A model generated the notes under the pieces. It worked only from the letters and a program-made list of their open reading frames with translations. It did not search any database and was not told where the DNA came from. The translations under genes were made by a program, and so were the position numbers. Below are positions 1-7,783 of a stretch of 16,548 nucleotides of DNA, in pieces (position 1 is the first letter of the stretch; the number at the start of each line of letters is the position of its first letter). The stretch lies in contig JBBPSI010000389.1 in assembly GCA_038093515.1 (NCBI GenBank), positions 1 to 16,548 of the forward strand, given 5' to 3'. The DNA is from Butyriboletus loyo (taxonomy: Eukaryota > Basidiomycota > Agaricomycetes > Boletales > Boletaceae).

Positions 1-425
1 TTACGCTGGGCGCTAACAATCGAACAGCGAGGAGGCACTCTGGAGTGGCCTCGAGACTCAAGAGATGATTCTGGGTGAGTCTCAGACTTATGCCTTAGTG
101 TGCACACTAAGAGTCTGGAAGTGATACTAATTGCTAGCAGTAGGCTGCGTAGAACTAGATACTGTACATGGTATAAAGGCTGGGTCTTTATACTACTGGG
201 GTCTGCGCACAGACCATGTCCCTAATCGAACCGCGAGAAGGGGAAGTACAAATGAGGAAGAGATACTCTAGAACATTCTGGAGTATGAAGGAAAGTGCGT
301 CCGTGCGCGGGAAGTGATGACTAATCTAGAACAGTTGGTACCGTTCAAAGGGAACTAGCTGTAAGCTAGGCGAATGAAGTAGTCCAAGTGGTAGTGGATG
401 GAAAAAGTATACTACTACCGTAACA
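1..425 (-). mobile_element. LTR of family A, inverted copy (cut 2 bp short by the window edge)
   Basis: The reverse complement of this stretch matches the LTR at 13082-13508 almost end to end, at roughly 85% identity by eye. It starts TGTTACGG (complement at 418-425) and ends GCGTAA at the window edge, where the final CA is missing. With those two bases it would be 427 bp, exactly the length of the other copy. Both copies keep a TATAAA box (here at 187-192 on the complement) preceded by a GGTCTG/CAGACC inverted repeat (200-215). The right side abuts coding sequence of element C in mid-integrase, so this LTR landed in C. Whether it is a solo LTR or the end of an element lying to the left cannot be seen. 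No polypurine tract flanks it at 426, so the rest of its element is not in this window. Confidence 0.9.
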
Positions 426-950
426 GATAGTGTGTGGCTCAGTACGGAAAACCTCAAACTGCCGTACACTGCACGAAAACTCACACAGCATTGGATTGGT
501 CCTTATCGGATCAAGGCACTCAAGCCGAATGCTATTGAGCTTCAGCTGCTGAGCAGCATGTGGATTCACTCCGTAGTCAACATTTCTCGGGTTAAACCCT
601 ACCGAGAAACCCTTCCAGGACAGCCTGTCCTGCATCCAGACCCAGTCAATGTCACGGACGAAGGATACTCAGAATTCGAGGTTGATTACATAGTCGCATC
701 ATGGATGAAGCACAAGAAGCTGGAGTACTTAGTGCACTGGAGGGGCTATGACGAAACGGATCACACGTGGGAACCAGCATCCAATCTGGAAAATTCGCAG
801 GACATAATCGCAGATTATCACCATGCCCACCCTTCTGCCCCTTGCCCCCTTCATGGCTTATCACTTTTTGAATTTTCTTCTCTGTTTAAAGAGTACAGTC
901 CTGAGCACGGTACTCCCTATCAAGGAACTCGCTTGGAATACGAGTCCTAG
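426..950 (+). pseudogene. Element C: 3' end of a Ty3/gypsy pol, integrase tail plus chromodomain (5' truncated)
   Basis: The frame is open from the LTR-A junction to TAG at 948-950, about 174 codons. The first codons read DSVWLSTENLKL, a form of the GDxVWL motif of the integrase C-terminal region, followed by HWIGPYRI and, further on, IHSVVNISRVKPY. A chromodomain follows at about 672-825: EFEVDYIVASW, then YLVHWRGY and HTWEPASNL, with the aromatic residues that hold methylated histone tails in active chromodomains. Such domains steer integration toward heterochromatin in chromoviruses. Everything upstream was removed or separated by the LTR-A insertion. The sequence differs clearly from the integrase tails of elements B and D, so C is a third chromovirus lineage. 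A chance open frame with this motif order is very unlikely. Confidence 0.88.
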
Positions 951-960
951 GGGTGGGGAG
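948..960 (+). promoter_or_regulatory. Polypurine tract of element C
   Basis: The purine run GGGGTGGGGAG (one T) starts in the stop codon of the element C frame and ends exactly at the first base of the LTR at 961. In LTR elements this tract survives RNase H and primes plus-strand DNA. Its place between a chromodomain stop codon and TGTTAC marks the LTR at 961 as, in origin, the 3' LTR of C. Confidence 0.8.
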
Positions 961-1778
961 TGTTACAGTTTTACCCCTAAGCGTACCCCGCCACTCATTT
1001 TCCCATGCTCACGTGTCCCCGCCGCCCCTGCCGTCTCGCGATGCCGCCCATCGCCCGCTCCCCAGTCGCCTAGTGGACGTTATCCACTTCCCCGGTCGTT
1101 CCTGCAAGTCTCAGTGACGCTACACTGAGATAGCCCCTGTTTCTCGCCCTGTTGGGCCGGACCCACAGCTGAGCTGTCGCATCCCTCTTTTCTTTATCCA
1201 ATGACATTTGGTTCATCATGTGACTAGCACATGACTAGATTACGACGCGTCAGTACCTTCGCGTCGAGACCCGTATCCAAGGGCTCCGCTGTTCGCATCC
1301 CCTTTGCCCTGTGGGCCACACCTCGTGGACATCATCACTTCATCTTCTGCTCTTCTCATTCGCTGACGATGTCGCCACTTTGCTCGGAGCTTAGCTCCCT
1401 CGTTACCGGCACTTTGCCGCTTCTCCGTTCGCCGTTATGACTTGAGTAGACTCATAACCCTCCGCCCTTTGCTGCCACGCACAGCTCGGTCTGTGCACGA
1501 TACCCAGTAGTATATATACGAGTACTTAGAGAAGTACAGACTCTTTAGCTAATTCTACGCATCTACCAAGTGCATAGTAATCTAGCAGTATACCCCATCT
1601 GCCAATTGAGCCGATAAGTCTCTATTCGATCTCGACTGGTCGCCACCACTCGACATCTCAAGACACTTGCTCAGCAGAAGCCCAATAGTGTCGTCTACGC
1701 GAGTCGGCCATTTCCTCATTAGGCTCGAGCCCCTAGTCAAGTGCTCGCTGCTAGTTATTGTGTGCTATCAGCATAACA
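961..1778 (+). repeat. LTR of family B, left copy (B1)
   Basis: The copy runs from TGTTACAG to GCATAACA and has the same length as the copy at 6966-7783. I count about 60 differences by eye. About 55 fall in the first 525 bp (U3) and only about 6 in the last 290 bp (end of U3, R and U5). Many differences are CpG in B2 but TpG or CpA here; for example, two CACGTG boxes in B2 read CATGTG and CACATG in this copy. It serves as 5' LTR of B, since a primer site follows, and also looks like the 3' LTR of C, since a polypurine tract precedes it. Confidence 0.92.
1479..1556 (+). promoter_or_regulatory. Core promoter and predicted transcript start in LTR B1
   Basis: In order: an inverted repeat GCACAG/CTGTGC (1479-1496) containing GGTCTGTGCAC; the sequence CCCAGTAG; TATATATA at 1511-1518; a GTACTT/AAGTAC inverted repeat just downstream; and AGCTAATTCT at 1547-1556. 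The last decamer lies about 30 nt past the TATA box and is the exact complement of the decamer just after the LTR, so transcription probably starts at or near A1547. The equivalent TATA box in B2 is at 7516-7523. Confidence 0.7.
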
Positions 1779-1780
1779 AA

Positions 1781-1790
1781 AGAATTAGCT
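1781..1790 (+). promoter_or_regulatory. Self-priming primer-binding site of element B (Tf1-type)
   Basis: AGAATTAGCT starts 2 nt after the LTR. It is the perfect reverse complement of AGCTAATTCT at 1547-1556, near the predicted 5' end of the genomic RNA. In Tf1 and related chromoviruses the first roughly 11 nt of the RNA fold back, pair with this site and are cleaved by RNase H to give the minus-strand primer. No TGG-initiated tRNA-complementary primer site is visible here, which fits self-priming. The match is 10 bp and ends at both sides. Confidence 0.75.
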
Positions 1791-1874
1791 CTCTACTCGC
1801 TTCTGTTCTCCAACAGTAAAGCCGCCCCCAGCCCACTGCCATCTCCAACTTTGCGAAGTCGCCCCGAGATCGCC

Positions 1875-2144
1875 ATGTCATTCAACAACAGATACGCCCT
1901 TCTCGCTGAGAAGACCGAGGACAACGTAGTCCAAGCCATCGCCACCGCCGCCATCACCTGCTCGTGAGCAGTGTGTCACAACCCCTTCCACCATCATCCT
2001 ACTGCGGTAGAAGACATGCCTCCCACCTGCTTGCGAGCAGATTGCTGAAACCCTTACCACGTTCATCCTGCCGCGGCAGAAGAACCCTTCACGACTGTCA
2101 CCCGCCCCGCCACCTGCCAGACCCCGCTTCAGAAAGCCCTCTCC
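1875..2144 (+). pseudogene. Element B: disrupted N-terminal gag region
   Basis: ATG at 1875, about 96 nt after the LTR, opens the same frame as the long polyprotein downstream (MSFNNRYALLAEKTED...). Two in-frame TGA codons break it, at 1965-1967 and 2046-2048. The first TGA lies in one unit of a 69-bp degenerate tandem repeat whose second unit has CGA at the same place, so a C-to-T change at a CpG made the stop. The second TGA may have the same origin. The frame is then open from 2049 to the end of pol. I tried to remove the stops as an intron (a GTGAGC donor lies at 1964), but none of the AG acceptors checked up to 2154 keeps the frame. No matrix or capsid domain is recognisable, so naming it gag rests on position. 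Confidence 0.6.
1955..2116 (+). repeat. Degenerate 23-codon tandem repeat in gag of element B
   Basis: CACCTGCT(C/T)G(T/C)GAGCAG recurs at 1955 and 2024, 69 bp (23 codons) apart, and the similarity continues across both units (CCA-CATCATCCT/CGTTCATCCT, GCGGTAGAAGA/GCGGCAGAAGA). A third CACCTG at 2111 may start a further eroded unit. Because the period is a whole number of codons, the repeat grew while the frame was coding. Confidence 0.6.
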
Positions 2145-5100
2145 TTGGGAGCAGCCCGCCGAACTGGCTCCCCTATTGAAAAGGCAAGAGCCATAGGGAG
2201 AGCCATGCGTGCCTCTTCCTCCCCCGCGCAGATATGCGCTGCCACCACCACACCAAGGAAACTCTCCCCCCTTGACAAGGCACAGGAGATCGGGAAAGCC
2301 AGACGTGCTTCGTCCCCACCAGTACAGGTTCGTGTAACCTCCACCCCGCAGAAGAATCTTCCACCACCTCTTGCGAGAGCCTGGAACATTGGGAACGCCA
2401 GACGCGCCTCTTCCCCGACACTGCCGCCATCACAAGTCCGAGCCACCTCCACGTTGGAGCCCTCGGTTAAGGAACTCCTCCAGACACTGGAGTCGAGAGG
2501 TATCAACAAGGAAACAATACGCCTACGCCTCGAGAAGGCCTTTGGCAAGAAGAAAGAGGAACCTGCCAAGACGCTGGCAGAACGTATCGCCCCACGTCCT
2601 CTCATCGACAGAGTCTCACCCCGATCGCCGATATCTGGGTCGAGCACAGGTAAACCCGAGCCAGTAGTGGACTCCGAGGGGTTTACACTAGTACAACGAA
2701 GCAAGCCGTTCGTACACCGACGCCCTCTCGTGAGGAAACCCGCGCTCACACCAAGGAAGCCTGCGCCGATGCCAGTACCCGCACAAGCAACAAAAGAGAC
2801 ACCTGCTGAACCCAAGGAGGAGATGACCCCTGGGGCAGTATTAAAAGAAGCAACAATGACAACCGAAGAGTTGATCGCCCTCTGGAGAAAGAAGTCCGGA
2901 GGCCAAGATGAAAAGAAGCCGGCTACCGACATGAAGCCGACATTAAGAAGGTCGAAACGAGCGACCTCTCCAGCAGACCTAAGGAAAGCCTACCAAGCCG
3001 CCGCGGTAGCACAAGAAATACTTGGAAAAAGGATCCGAGAAGAAGAAGACGCGCAAGAGCGCAAGAAAAGATGTCGGGAGGTCAGCAGCAGCAACGAGAC
3101 CACCGAGGAGACCTCATACGCCACGCCCCTGGAGACCCCAGGACCCATGCACGTGGACGTGCCCAATCTCATCGCCACCGAGGAAGACGATGACGATCTA
3201 CCCCCGATTCCTCCTATCAGGGCAGCAACCCCTGAAGACGATTTCTATGACGCCCCCGGAACCACGGCCGTCAAGAGAGGAGCAGACAGCGACCTCTCAG
3301 TAGAGCGGATGACCAAGATCCCCGCTATGGGAGACCACCCGAGTTTCCCCTCCCCCGAGGTTGAGCGGCACCCCGAGACAATTGCCGCCTTCACGTACTC
3401 GACTGGACAGAAAGCCCAGTCTATGCGCATCCCGGTTGTGCTATGCGCCAACAAGAACGGGCCAGTCTTCGACACCACCGCGCTGGTGGACAGCGGAGCA
3501 TCTGGATGTTTTGTCCACAGGGATTTTGTCAAGCGAAACAATCTCCCTATCAAACGTTTAAACAAGGAGCTAGTAGCTCAGAACGTCGACGGTTCCAGGA
3601 ACAAAGGAGGAACCATACGATACTCGACAACGATGATCCTCCAGACGGGAGGAACGGAACAACTCAGAGAATTCTTGATCCTCAACGTCGGACAAGAAAA
3701 TGTTATCCTCGGGCTGCCATGGCTTCGCGACGCCAACCCCGACATAGACTGGACGACTGGAAGAGTTGTATTCCCAGAACAACCTGCAGAAAGACGCCCT
3801 GACGACCCCTGGGCAATTACCCAACGGTATCTCATCCGGTACCTCGACATGGACCCGGACACGAGGATGGCGCACCTCTGGAAAAAGCGCCTGGACCAGA
3901 GTGCAAGACGAACATATGGAGTTCGCAAAGCGACAGTATCTACGGAGATAGCTGCCAAGGAAGAAAAGCCGAAGAAGACACTGCCGGCTCAGTACAAAGG
4001 ATTCGAGGATGTCTTTGAGAAAAAGAACCTCGACGAGCTTCCCCCATCACGGTCATTTGACCACGCGATCGACCTGGACAAGGATTTCCTCCCTCGAGTC
4101 GCCAAGGCCTACCCTCTCAATCCTAAGGAGACGGAGGCATGCAAAGAGTTCGTAGCCGAACACCTGAAGACGGGGAAGATAGTCCCCTCGAAGTCACCCC
4201 AAGCCGCTCCCTTCTTTTTCGTAGGAAAGAAGGATGGATCTCTACGTCCTTGTCAGGACTATAGGCACGTAAACGCCCACACAATTAAAAACGCCTACCC
4301 GCTACCACTCATCGGTGATCTTGTCGACCGCCTGAAAGGCTCCAAGATCTTCACGAAGATGGACATTCGTTGGGGATACAACAATGTCCTTATCAAGCCC
4401 GGCGACCGCTGGAAGGCCGCGTTTATAACGCCGCAGGGGCTCTTTGAGCCAACAGTCATGTTCTTTGGGCTTTGCAACTCGCCAGCAACGTTCCAAGCCC
4501 TTATGGACCACACGTTCGGTGATATGATCGCCGAAGGATGGCTCGTCATCTACATGGACGACATCCTGATTCACTCCGAAGAAGCCGGAGTTCACGAAGA
4601 AAGGACACGCCGCGTCCTACAGAGACTACGAGAGCACAAGCTCTTCCTGAAGCTAGAGAAATGCTTCTTCGACACCGACGAAGTCGAATACCTCGGAATG
4701 GTGATCCGAGCAGGCCGCGTCCAGATGGACCCCACAAAACTCAAGGCGATCCAAGAATGGAAGTCGCCCACCTCCGTTAAAGCAGTCCGATCGTTCATCG
4801 GATTTTGCAACTTCTATCGCCGCTTCATAAGCAACTTCTCGGCGATATCTCGGCCTCTTCACGATTTGACGAAGAAGACCACGAAATGGGAATGGACCCC
4901 TGAGCACGAAAACGCTTTCCTGAAGATCAAGGAGATCTTCCTACAGCAGCCTGTCCTGGCGATGCCGGACACCACGAAGGAGTTTAAAGTCATGACGGAC
5001 GCCTCTCTCACAGCGACGGGAGCGGTACTCATGCAAAACGACGGCAATGGCGACCTTCACCCATGTGCCTACCTATCCAAGACGCTCTCCCCGGCAGAGC

Positions 5101-6923
5101 GCAACTACGACATCTATGACAGGGAACTTTTGGCTGTCATCCACGCCCTAGAAGAATGGCGTCACTACCTTAGGGGGACTGGTCATCCCGTAACGATACT
5201 AACGGACCACAAGAATCTGACGTACTTCCGTCAGCCGAACAAGCTGTCACGACGACAGGCAAGATGGATGATGTACCTACAGGATTACGACATCAAGTTC
5301 CATCATCTCCCCGGAACCGCTATGGGCCCAGCAGACGCCCTCTCTCGCCGAGACGAGGTTGATACCTCAGGCGACAATCAGGAAGTCGTCTTACTTCCTG
5401 ATTCGGTATTCGTCAAAGCGCTCGACACTGCGCTAGCAGAAAAGATGGTCGTGTCTACCGAGAACGACCCGCTTGTACAGAAGGCCTTGTCAGCTATGTA
5501 CGAAGCCTCCCCGATATTCCCTCGTTCAGCCCCCCACGATTGGCTGTTCGAAAACGACAAGTTATACTACAAGGGACGCCTCTATGTGCCAGAGGAAGCG
5601 CGTCACCCCCTTGTAAAGGAACTCCACGAGGGCCCCGCCGGCGGCCATGGAGGTATATTTAGGACGCAGAACTTAGTCCAACGGGACTACTGGTGGCCCG
5701 GAATGGGCTCTTTTATCAGGAAATTCGTCACAGGTTGCGCGGTTTGCCAGGCAAACAAGGTTAATACACACCCGACAGTACCCGGGCTTACCCCACTATC
5801 CAGCACTGCCACACGGCCGTTTCAACAAGTATCCGTTGATCTCATCACGGATCTCCCGGAGTCTATGGGATTTGATTCGGTAATGGTCGTGGTAGACCAT
5901 GGCCTTACGAAGGGGGTAATTTTCATACCTTGCAACAAGACGATCGACGCAGCAGGCGTCGCCCAACTCTTCTTCGACAAAGTCTTCACCAGATTTGGTC
6001 TGCACGATCGGTGCATCTCGGACCGCGGTCCACAATTCGCCTCAGCCTTCGCACGGGAATTAGCAAGGCTGCTAAAGTACGACCTCGCCCTCTCCTCAGC
6101 ATACCACCCCCAGACGGACGGCGAGACAGAAAGGGTCAACCAGGAGTTGGAGACCTACCTCCGCATCTTTTGCGATGGACGCCCTGACAGATGGGCCAGC
6201 ATACTCCCCATGGCGGAGTTTTCTCACAATTCGACCACTCACTCGGTGACTGGCAAGACGCCGTTCTCGTTGATGATCGGCTATGAACCACGCGCGTACC
6301 CGGCGTTAGGATGGACATTCCTACCGGCATTGGAAGCAAGGCTCTCGGACTTAGCGGCAAGTCGCGAAGAAGCCTCGGAAGCACACGACAAGGCACGGCG
6401 CCTTATGAAAGAGCGGATCACCACGAAGTTTAAGCCGTGGAAGGTTGGAGATAAAGTATGGCTAGAAGGCCGCAACCTCCGTCTCAGGTACCAGTCGTGC
6501 AAGCTTGCGCCGAAACGGGAAGGCCCCTTTGAGGTGGCCCAAGTAATATCCCCAGTCGCCTTTCGCCTGCAACTCCCGCCCACCTGGAAGATACACGACG
6601 TCTTCCACGCCTCTCTCCTGTCGTCTTACAGAGAGACCCCAGAGCACGGCCCCAACTACACGAACCCGCCCCCAGACACCATAGAAGGCGAGGAAGAGTA
6701 CGAAGTCGAAAAGATCCTCTCGCACAGAGGCACCAGAAATCGGAGACAGTACTTGGTCTCCTGGAAAGGATACTCTTCCGCCGAAAACACCTGGGAACCC
6801 GAAGGGAATTTGGACAATTCCATGCCGTTGCTGCGAGCATACAAGGCTCGCCACCAGAAAGACTTCCCCGCGTCCACCCGCTCCCTCATCATTGCTGCCG
6901 CCACTGCCGCCGCCGCTGTCTAG
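2145..6923 (+). CDS. Element B: gag-like/pol polyprotein (protease, RT, RNase H, integrase, chromodomain)
   Basis: This is the open part of a single gag-pol frame of about 1,592 codons. There is no ATG at its left end (codon 2145 is TTG); the natural start was probably ATG 1875, before two stops arose. In order: tandem repeats (residues 9-106); a helical LxxLxxRGxxxE motif also found in gag of element D; a long charged segment with a basic run near 300; aspartic protease DSGASG (449-454); reverse transcriptase with FGLCNSPATFQ and YMDD (803-806); RNase H with catalytic D952 in TDASL; integrase with an HHCC zinc region (ELHEGPAGGHGG...GCAVC) and catalytic D1232, D1293 and E1329 (35-residue spacing); chromodomain from about 1518 (EYEVEKIL, YLVSWKGY, NTWEPEGNL). 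No CCHC zinc knuckle is present, which is unusual. All enzymatic domains look complete, and gag and pol are one frame, as in Tf1-type elements. Confidence is high for pol and low for gag function. Confidence 0.93.
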   Translation: MGAARRTGSPIEKARAIGRAMRASSSPAQICAATTTPRKLSPLDKAQEIGKARRASSPPVQVRVTSTPQKNLPPPLARAWNIGNARRASSPTLPPSQVRATSTLEPSVKELLQTLESRGINKETIRLRLEKAFGKKKEEPAKTLAERIAPRPLIDRVSPRSPISGSSTGKPEPVVDSEGFTLVQRSKPFVHRRPLVRKPALTPRKPAPMPVPAQATKETPAEPKEEMTPGAVLKEATMTTEELIALWRKKSGGQDEKKPATDMKPTLRRSKRATSPADLRKAYQAAAVAQEILGKRIREEEDAQERKKRCREVSSSNETTEETSYATPLETPGPMHVDVPNLIATEEDDDDLPPIPPIRAATPEDDFYDAPGTTAVKRGADSDLSVERMTKIPAMGDHPSFPSPEVERHPETIAAFTYSTGQKAQSMRIPVVLCANKNGPVFDTTALVDSGASGCFVHRDFVKRNNLPIKRLNKELVAQNVDGSRNKGGTIRYSTTMILQTGGTEQLREFLILNVGQENVILGLPWLRDANPDIDWTTGRVVFPEQPAERRPDDPWAITQRYLIRYLDMDPDTRMAHLWKKRLDQSARRTYGVRKATVSTEIAAKEEKPKKTLPAQYKGFEDVFEKKNLDELPPSRSFDHAIDLDKDFLPRVAKAYPLNPKETEACKEFVAEHLKTGKIVPSKSPQAAPFFFVGKKDGSLRPCQDYRHVNAHTIKNAYPLPLIGDLVDRLKGSKIFTKMDIRWGYNNVLIKPGDRWKAAFITPQGLFEPTVMFFGLCNSPATFQALMDHTFGDMIAEGWLVIYMDDILIHSEEAGVHEERTRRVLQRLREHKLFLKLEKCFFDTDEVEYLGMVIRAGRVQMDPTKLKAIQEWKSPTSVKAVRSFIGFCNFYRRFISNFSAISRPLHDLTKKTTKWEWTPEHENAFLKIKEIFLQQPVLAMPDTTKEFKVMTDASLTATGAVLMQNDGNGDLHPCAYLSKTLSPAERNYDIYDRELLAVIHALEEWRHYLRGTGHPVTILTDHKNLTYFRQPNKLSRRQARWMMYLQDYDIKFHHLPGTAMGPADALSRRDEVDTSGDNQEVVLLPDSVFVKALDTALAEKMVVSTENDPLVQKALSAMYEASPIFPRSAPHDWLFENDKLYYKGRLYVPEEARHPLVKELHEGPAGGHGGIFRTQNLVQRDYWWPGMGSFIRKFVTGCAVCQANKVNTHPTVPGLTPLSSTATRPFQQVSVDLITDLPESMGFDSVMVVVDHGLTKGVIFIPCNKTIDAAGVAQLFFDKVFTRFGLHDRCISDRGPQFASAFARELARLLKYDLALSSAYHPQTDGETERVNQELETYLRIFCDGRPDRWASILPMAEFSHNSTTHSVTGKTPFSLMIGYEPRAYPALGWTFLPALEARLSDLAASREEASEAHDKARRLMKERITTKFKPWKVGDKVWLEGRNLRLRYQSCKLAPKREGPFEVAQVISPVAFRLQLPPTWKIHDVFHASLLSSYRETPEHGPNYTNPPPDTIEGEEEYEVEKILSHRGTRNRRQYLVSWKGYSSAENTWEPEGNLDNSMPLLRAYKARHQKDFPASTRSLIIAAATAAAAV
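2169..2462 (+). repeat. Three tandem ~32-residue repeats in the gag-like region of element B
   Basis: The frame holds three consecutive units of about 32-34 residues. Each has the pattern K/R-A-x-x-I-G-x-A-R-R-A-S-S-P followed by a Q-V/I-x-x-T-S/T-T-P/L tail. Units start near residues 9, 41 and 73 counted from 2145. At DNA level they are visible as recurring (A/G)GAGAGCC, GGGAAAGCC and GGGAACGCC with CGTGCCTC, CGTGCTTC and CGCGCCTC. The units are basic and proline/serine-rich, as expected for an RNA-binding or disordered segment. No such repeat is present in the gag remnant of the related element D. Confidence 0.7.
5909..5920 (+). promoter_or_regulatory. Candidate central polypurine tract in integrase of element B
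   Basis: GAAGGGGGTAAT here equals, base for base, the 3' polypurine tract plus LTR junction of element D (13071-13082) and the same site in D's integrase (10796-10807). It encodes part of LTKGVI between the first and second catalytic aspartates. The 13 codons 5883-5921 differ from element D at one base only, although third positions differ freely elsewhere. A second plus-strand primer site inside integrase is known from lentiviruses and Ty1; that this one works is inference. Confidence 0.45.
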
Positions 6924-6956
6924 AGTTTGATCGAACCAGGAGTTTCGATCTTGTAC

Positions 6957-6965
6957 GGGGGGTAA
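6957..6965 (+). promoter_or_regulatory. 3' polypurine tract of element B
   Basis: GGGGGGTAA lies directly before the TGTTACAG start of the right LTR, 33 nt after the polyprotein stop codon (6921-6923). The trailing TAA next to the LTR matches element D's tract (GAAGGGGGTAA), so both elements share the same plus-strand priming junction even though their LTRs are different families. Confidence 0.8.
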
Positions 6966-7783
6966 TGTTACAGTTTTACCCCTAAGCGTACCCCGCCACT
7001 CGTTTTCCCACGCTCACGCGTCCCCGCCGCCCCCGCCGTCTTGCGATGCCGCCCATCGCCCGCTCCTTAGTCGCCTAGTGGACGTTATCCACTTCCCCGG
7101 TCGTTCCTGCAAGTCTCAGTGACGCTACACTGAGATAGCCCCTGTCTCGTCGCCCCGTCGGGCCGGACCTTCAGTTGAGCTGTCGCGTCCCTCTTTATTT
7201 GACCAATGACATTTCTTGCATCACGTGACTAGCACGTGATTAGATTACGACGCGTCATTACCTTCGCGTCGAGACCCGTATCCAAGGGCTCCGCCGTTCG
7301 CGCACCCTTCGCCCTGTGGGGCTGGCCTCATGGACATCGTCACTTCACGTTCAGCACTTCTCATTCGCTGACGATGTCGCCACCTTACCCGGAGCTTCGC
7401 TCCCTCGTTACCGGCACTTTGCCGCTTCTCCATTCGCCGCTATGACTCGGACAGACTCATAGCCCTTTGCCCTTCGCTGCCACGCACAGCTCGGTCTGTG
7501 CACGATACCCAGTAGTATATATACGAGTACTTAGAGAAGTACAGACTCTTTAGCTAATTCTACGCATCTACCAAGTGCATAGTAATCTAGCAGTATACCC
7601 CATCTGCCGATTGAGCCGATAAGTCTCTATTCGATCTCGACTGGTCGCCACCACTCGACATCTCAAGACACTTGCTCAGCAGAAGCCCAATAGTGTCGTC
7701 TACGCGAGTTGGCCATTTCCTCATTAGGCTCGAGCCCCTAGTCAAGTGCTCGCTGCTAGCTATTGTGCACTATCAGCGTAACA
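6966..7783 (+). repeat. LTR of family B, right copy (B2)
   Basis: The copy runs from TGTTACAG to GCGTAACA, 818 bp, paired with 961-1778. It keeps CpG-rich sequence including two CACGTG boxes near 7222-7238, a TATATATA box at 7516-7523 and the AGCTAATTCT decamer at 7552-7561. It is the 3' LTR of element B, because a polypurine tract precedes it. No primer site follows. Instead the sequence continues at once, in frame, in the middle of a gag gene belonging to element D. Confidence 0.92.

Larger units (their letters stand above)
961..7783 (+). mobile_element. Element B: Ty3/gypsy chromovirus with two 818-bp LTRs
   Basis: Two direct repeats of exactly 818 bp (961-1778 and 6966-7783) bound an internal region with a self-priming site, a long polyprotein frame and a terminal polypurine tract. 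Domain order is protease, reverse transcriptase, RNase H, integrase, chromodomain, which defines chromoviruses. Three things are odd. The flanks do not form a target duplication (GGGAG on the left, ACGAC on the right). The left LTR is preceded by the polypurine tract of another element. The LTRs differ by about 7%. So this is not one clean insertion but part of a recombinant array in which the left LTR is shared with element C. Confidence 0.88.

Noticed and set aside
1779..1800. A tRNA 3'-end primer-binding site after LTR B1
   Set aside because: No TGG-starting tRNA complement is present; the exact self-complement to the predicted RNA 5' end explains the site better.
1964..2082. An intron (donor GTGAGC at 1964) removing both stops in B's gag
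   Set aside because: None of the AG acceptors checked between 2009 and 2154 restores the frame, and the stops lie in a codon-periodic repeat, so mutation explains them better.
2129..2932. A 267-codon minus-strand frame opposite element B's gag-like region
   Set aside because: Complement of a GC-rich coding strand with no domain; the plus strand is continuous with pol.
7236..7445. Small plus-strand frames at 1231-1440 and 7236-7445, similar to each other
   Set aside because: Both lie in the same part of LTR U3 and reflect the repeat itself; the substitutions between them are spread as in non-coding DNA and there is no known motif.
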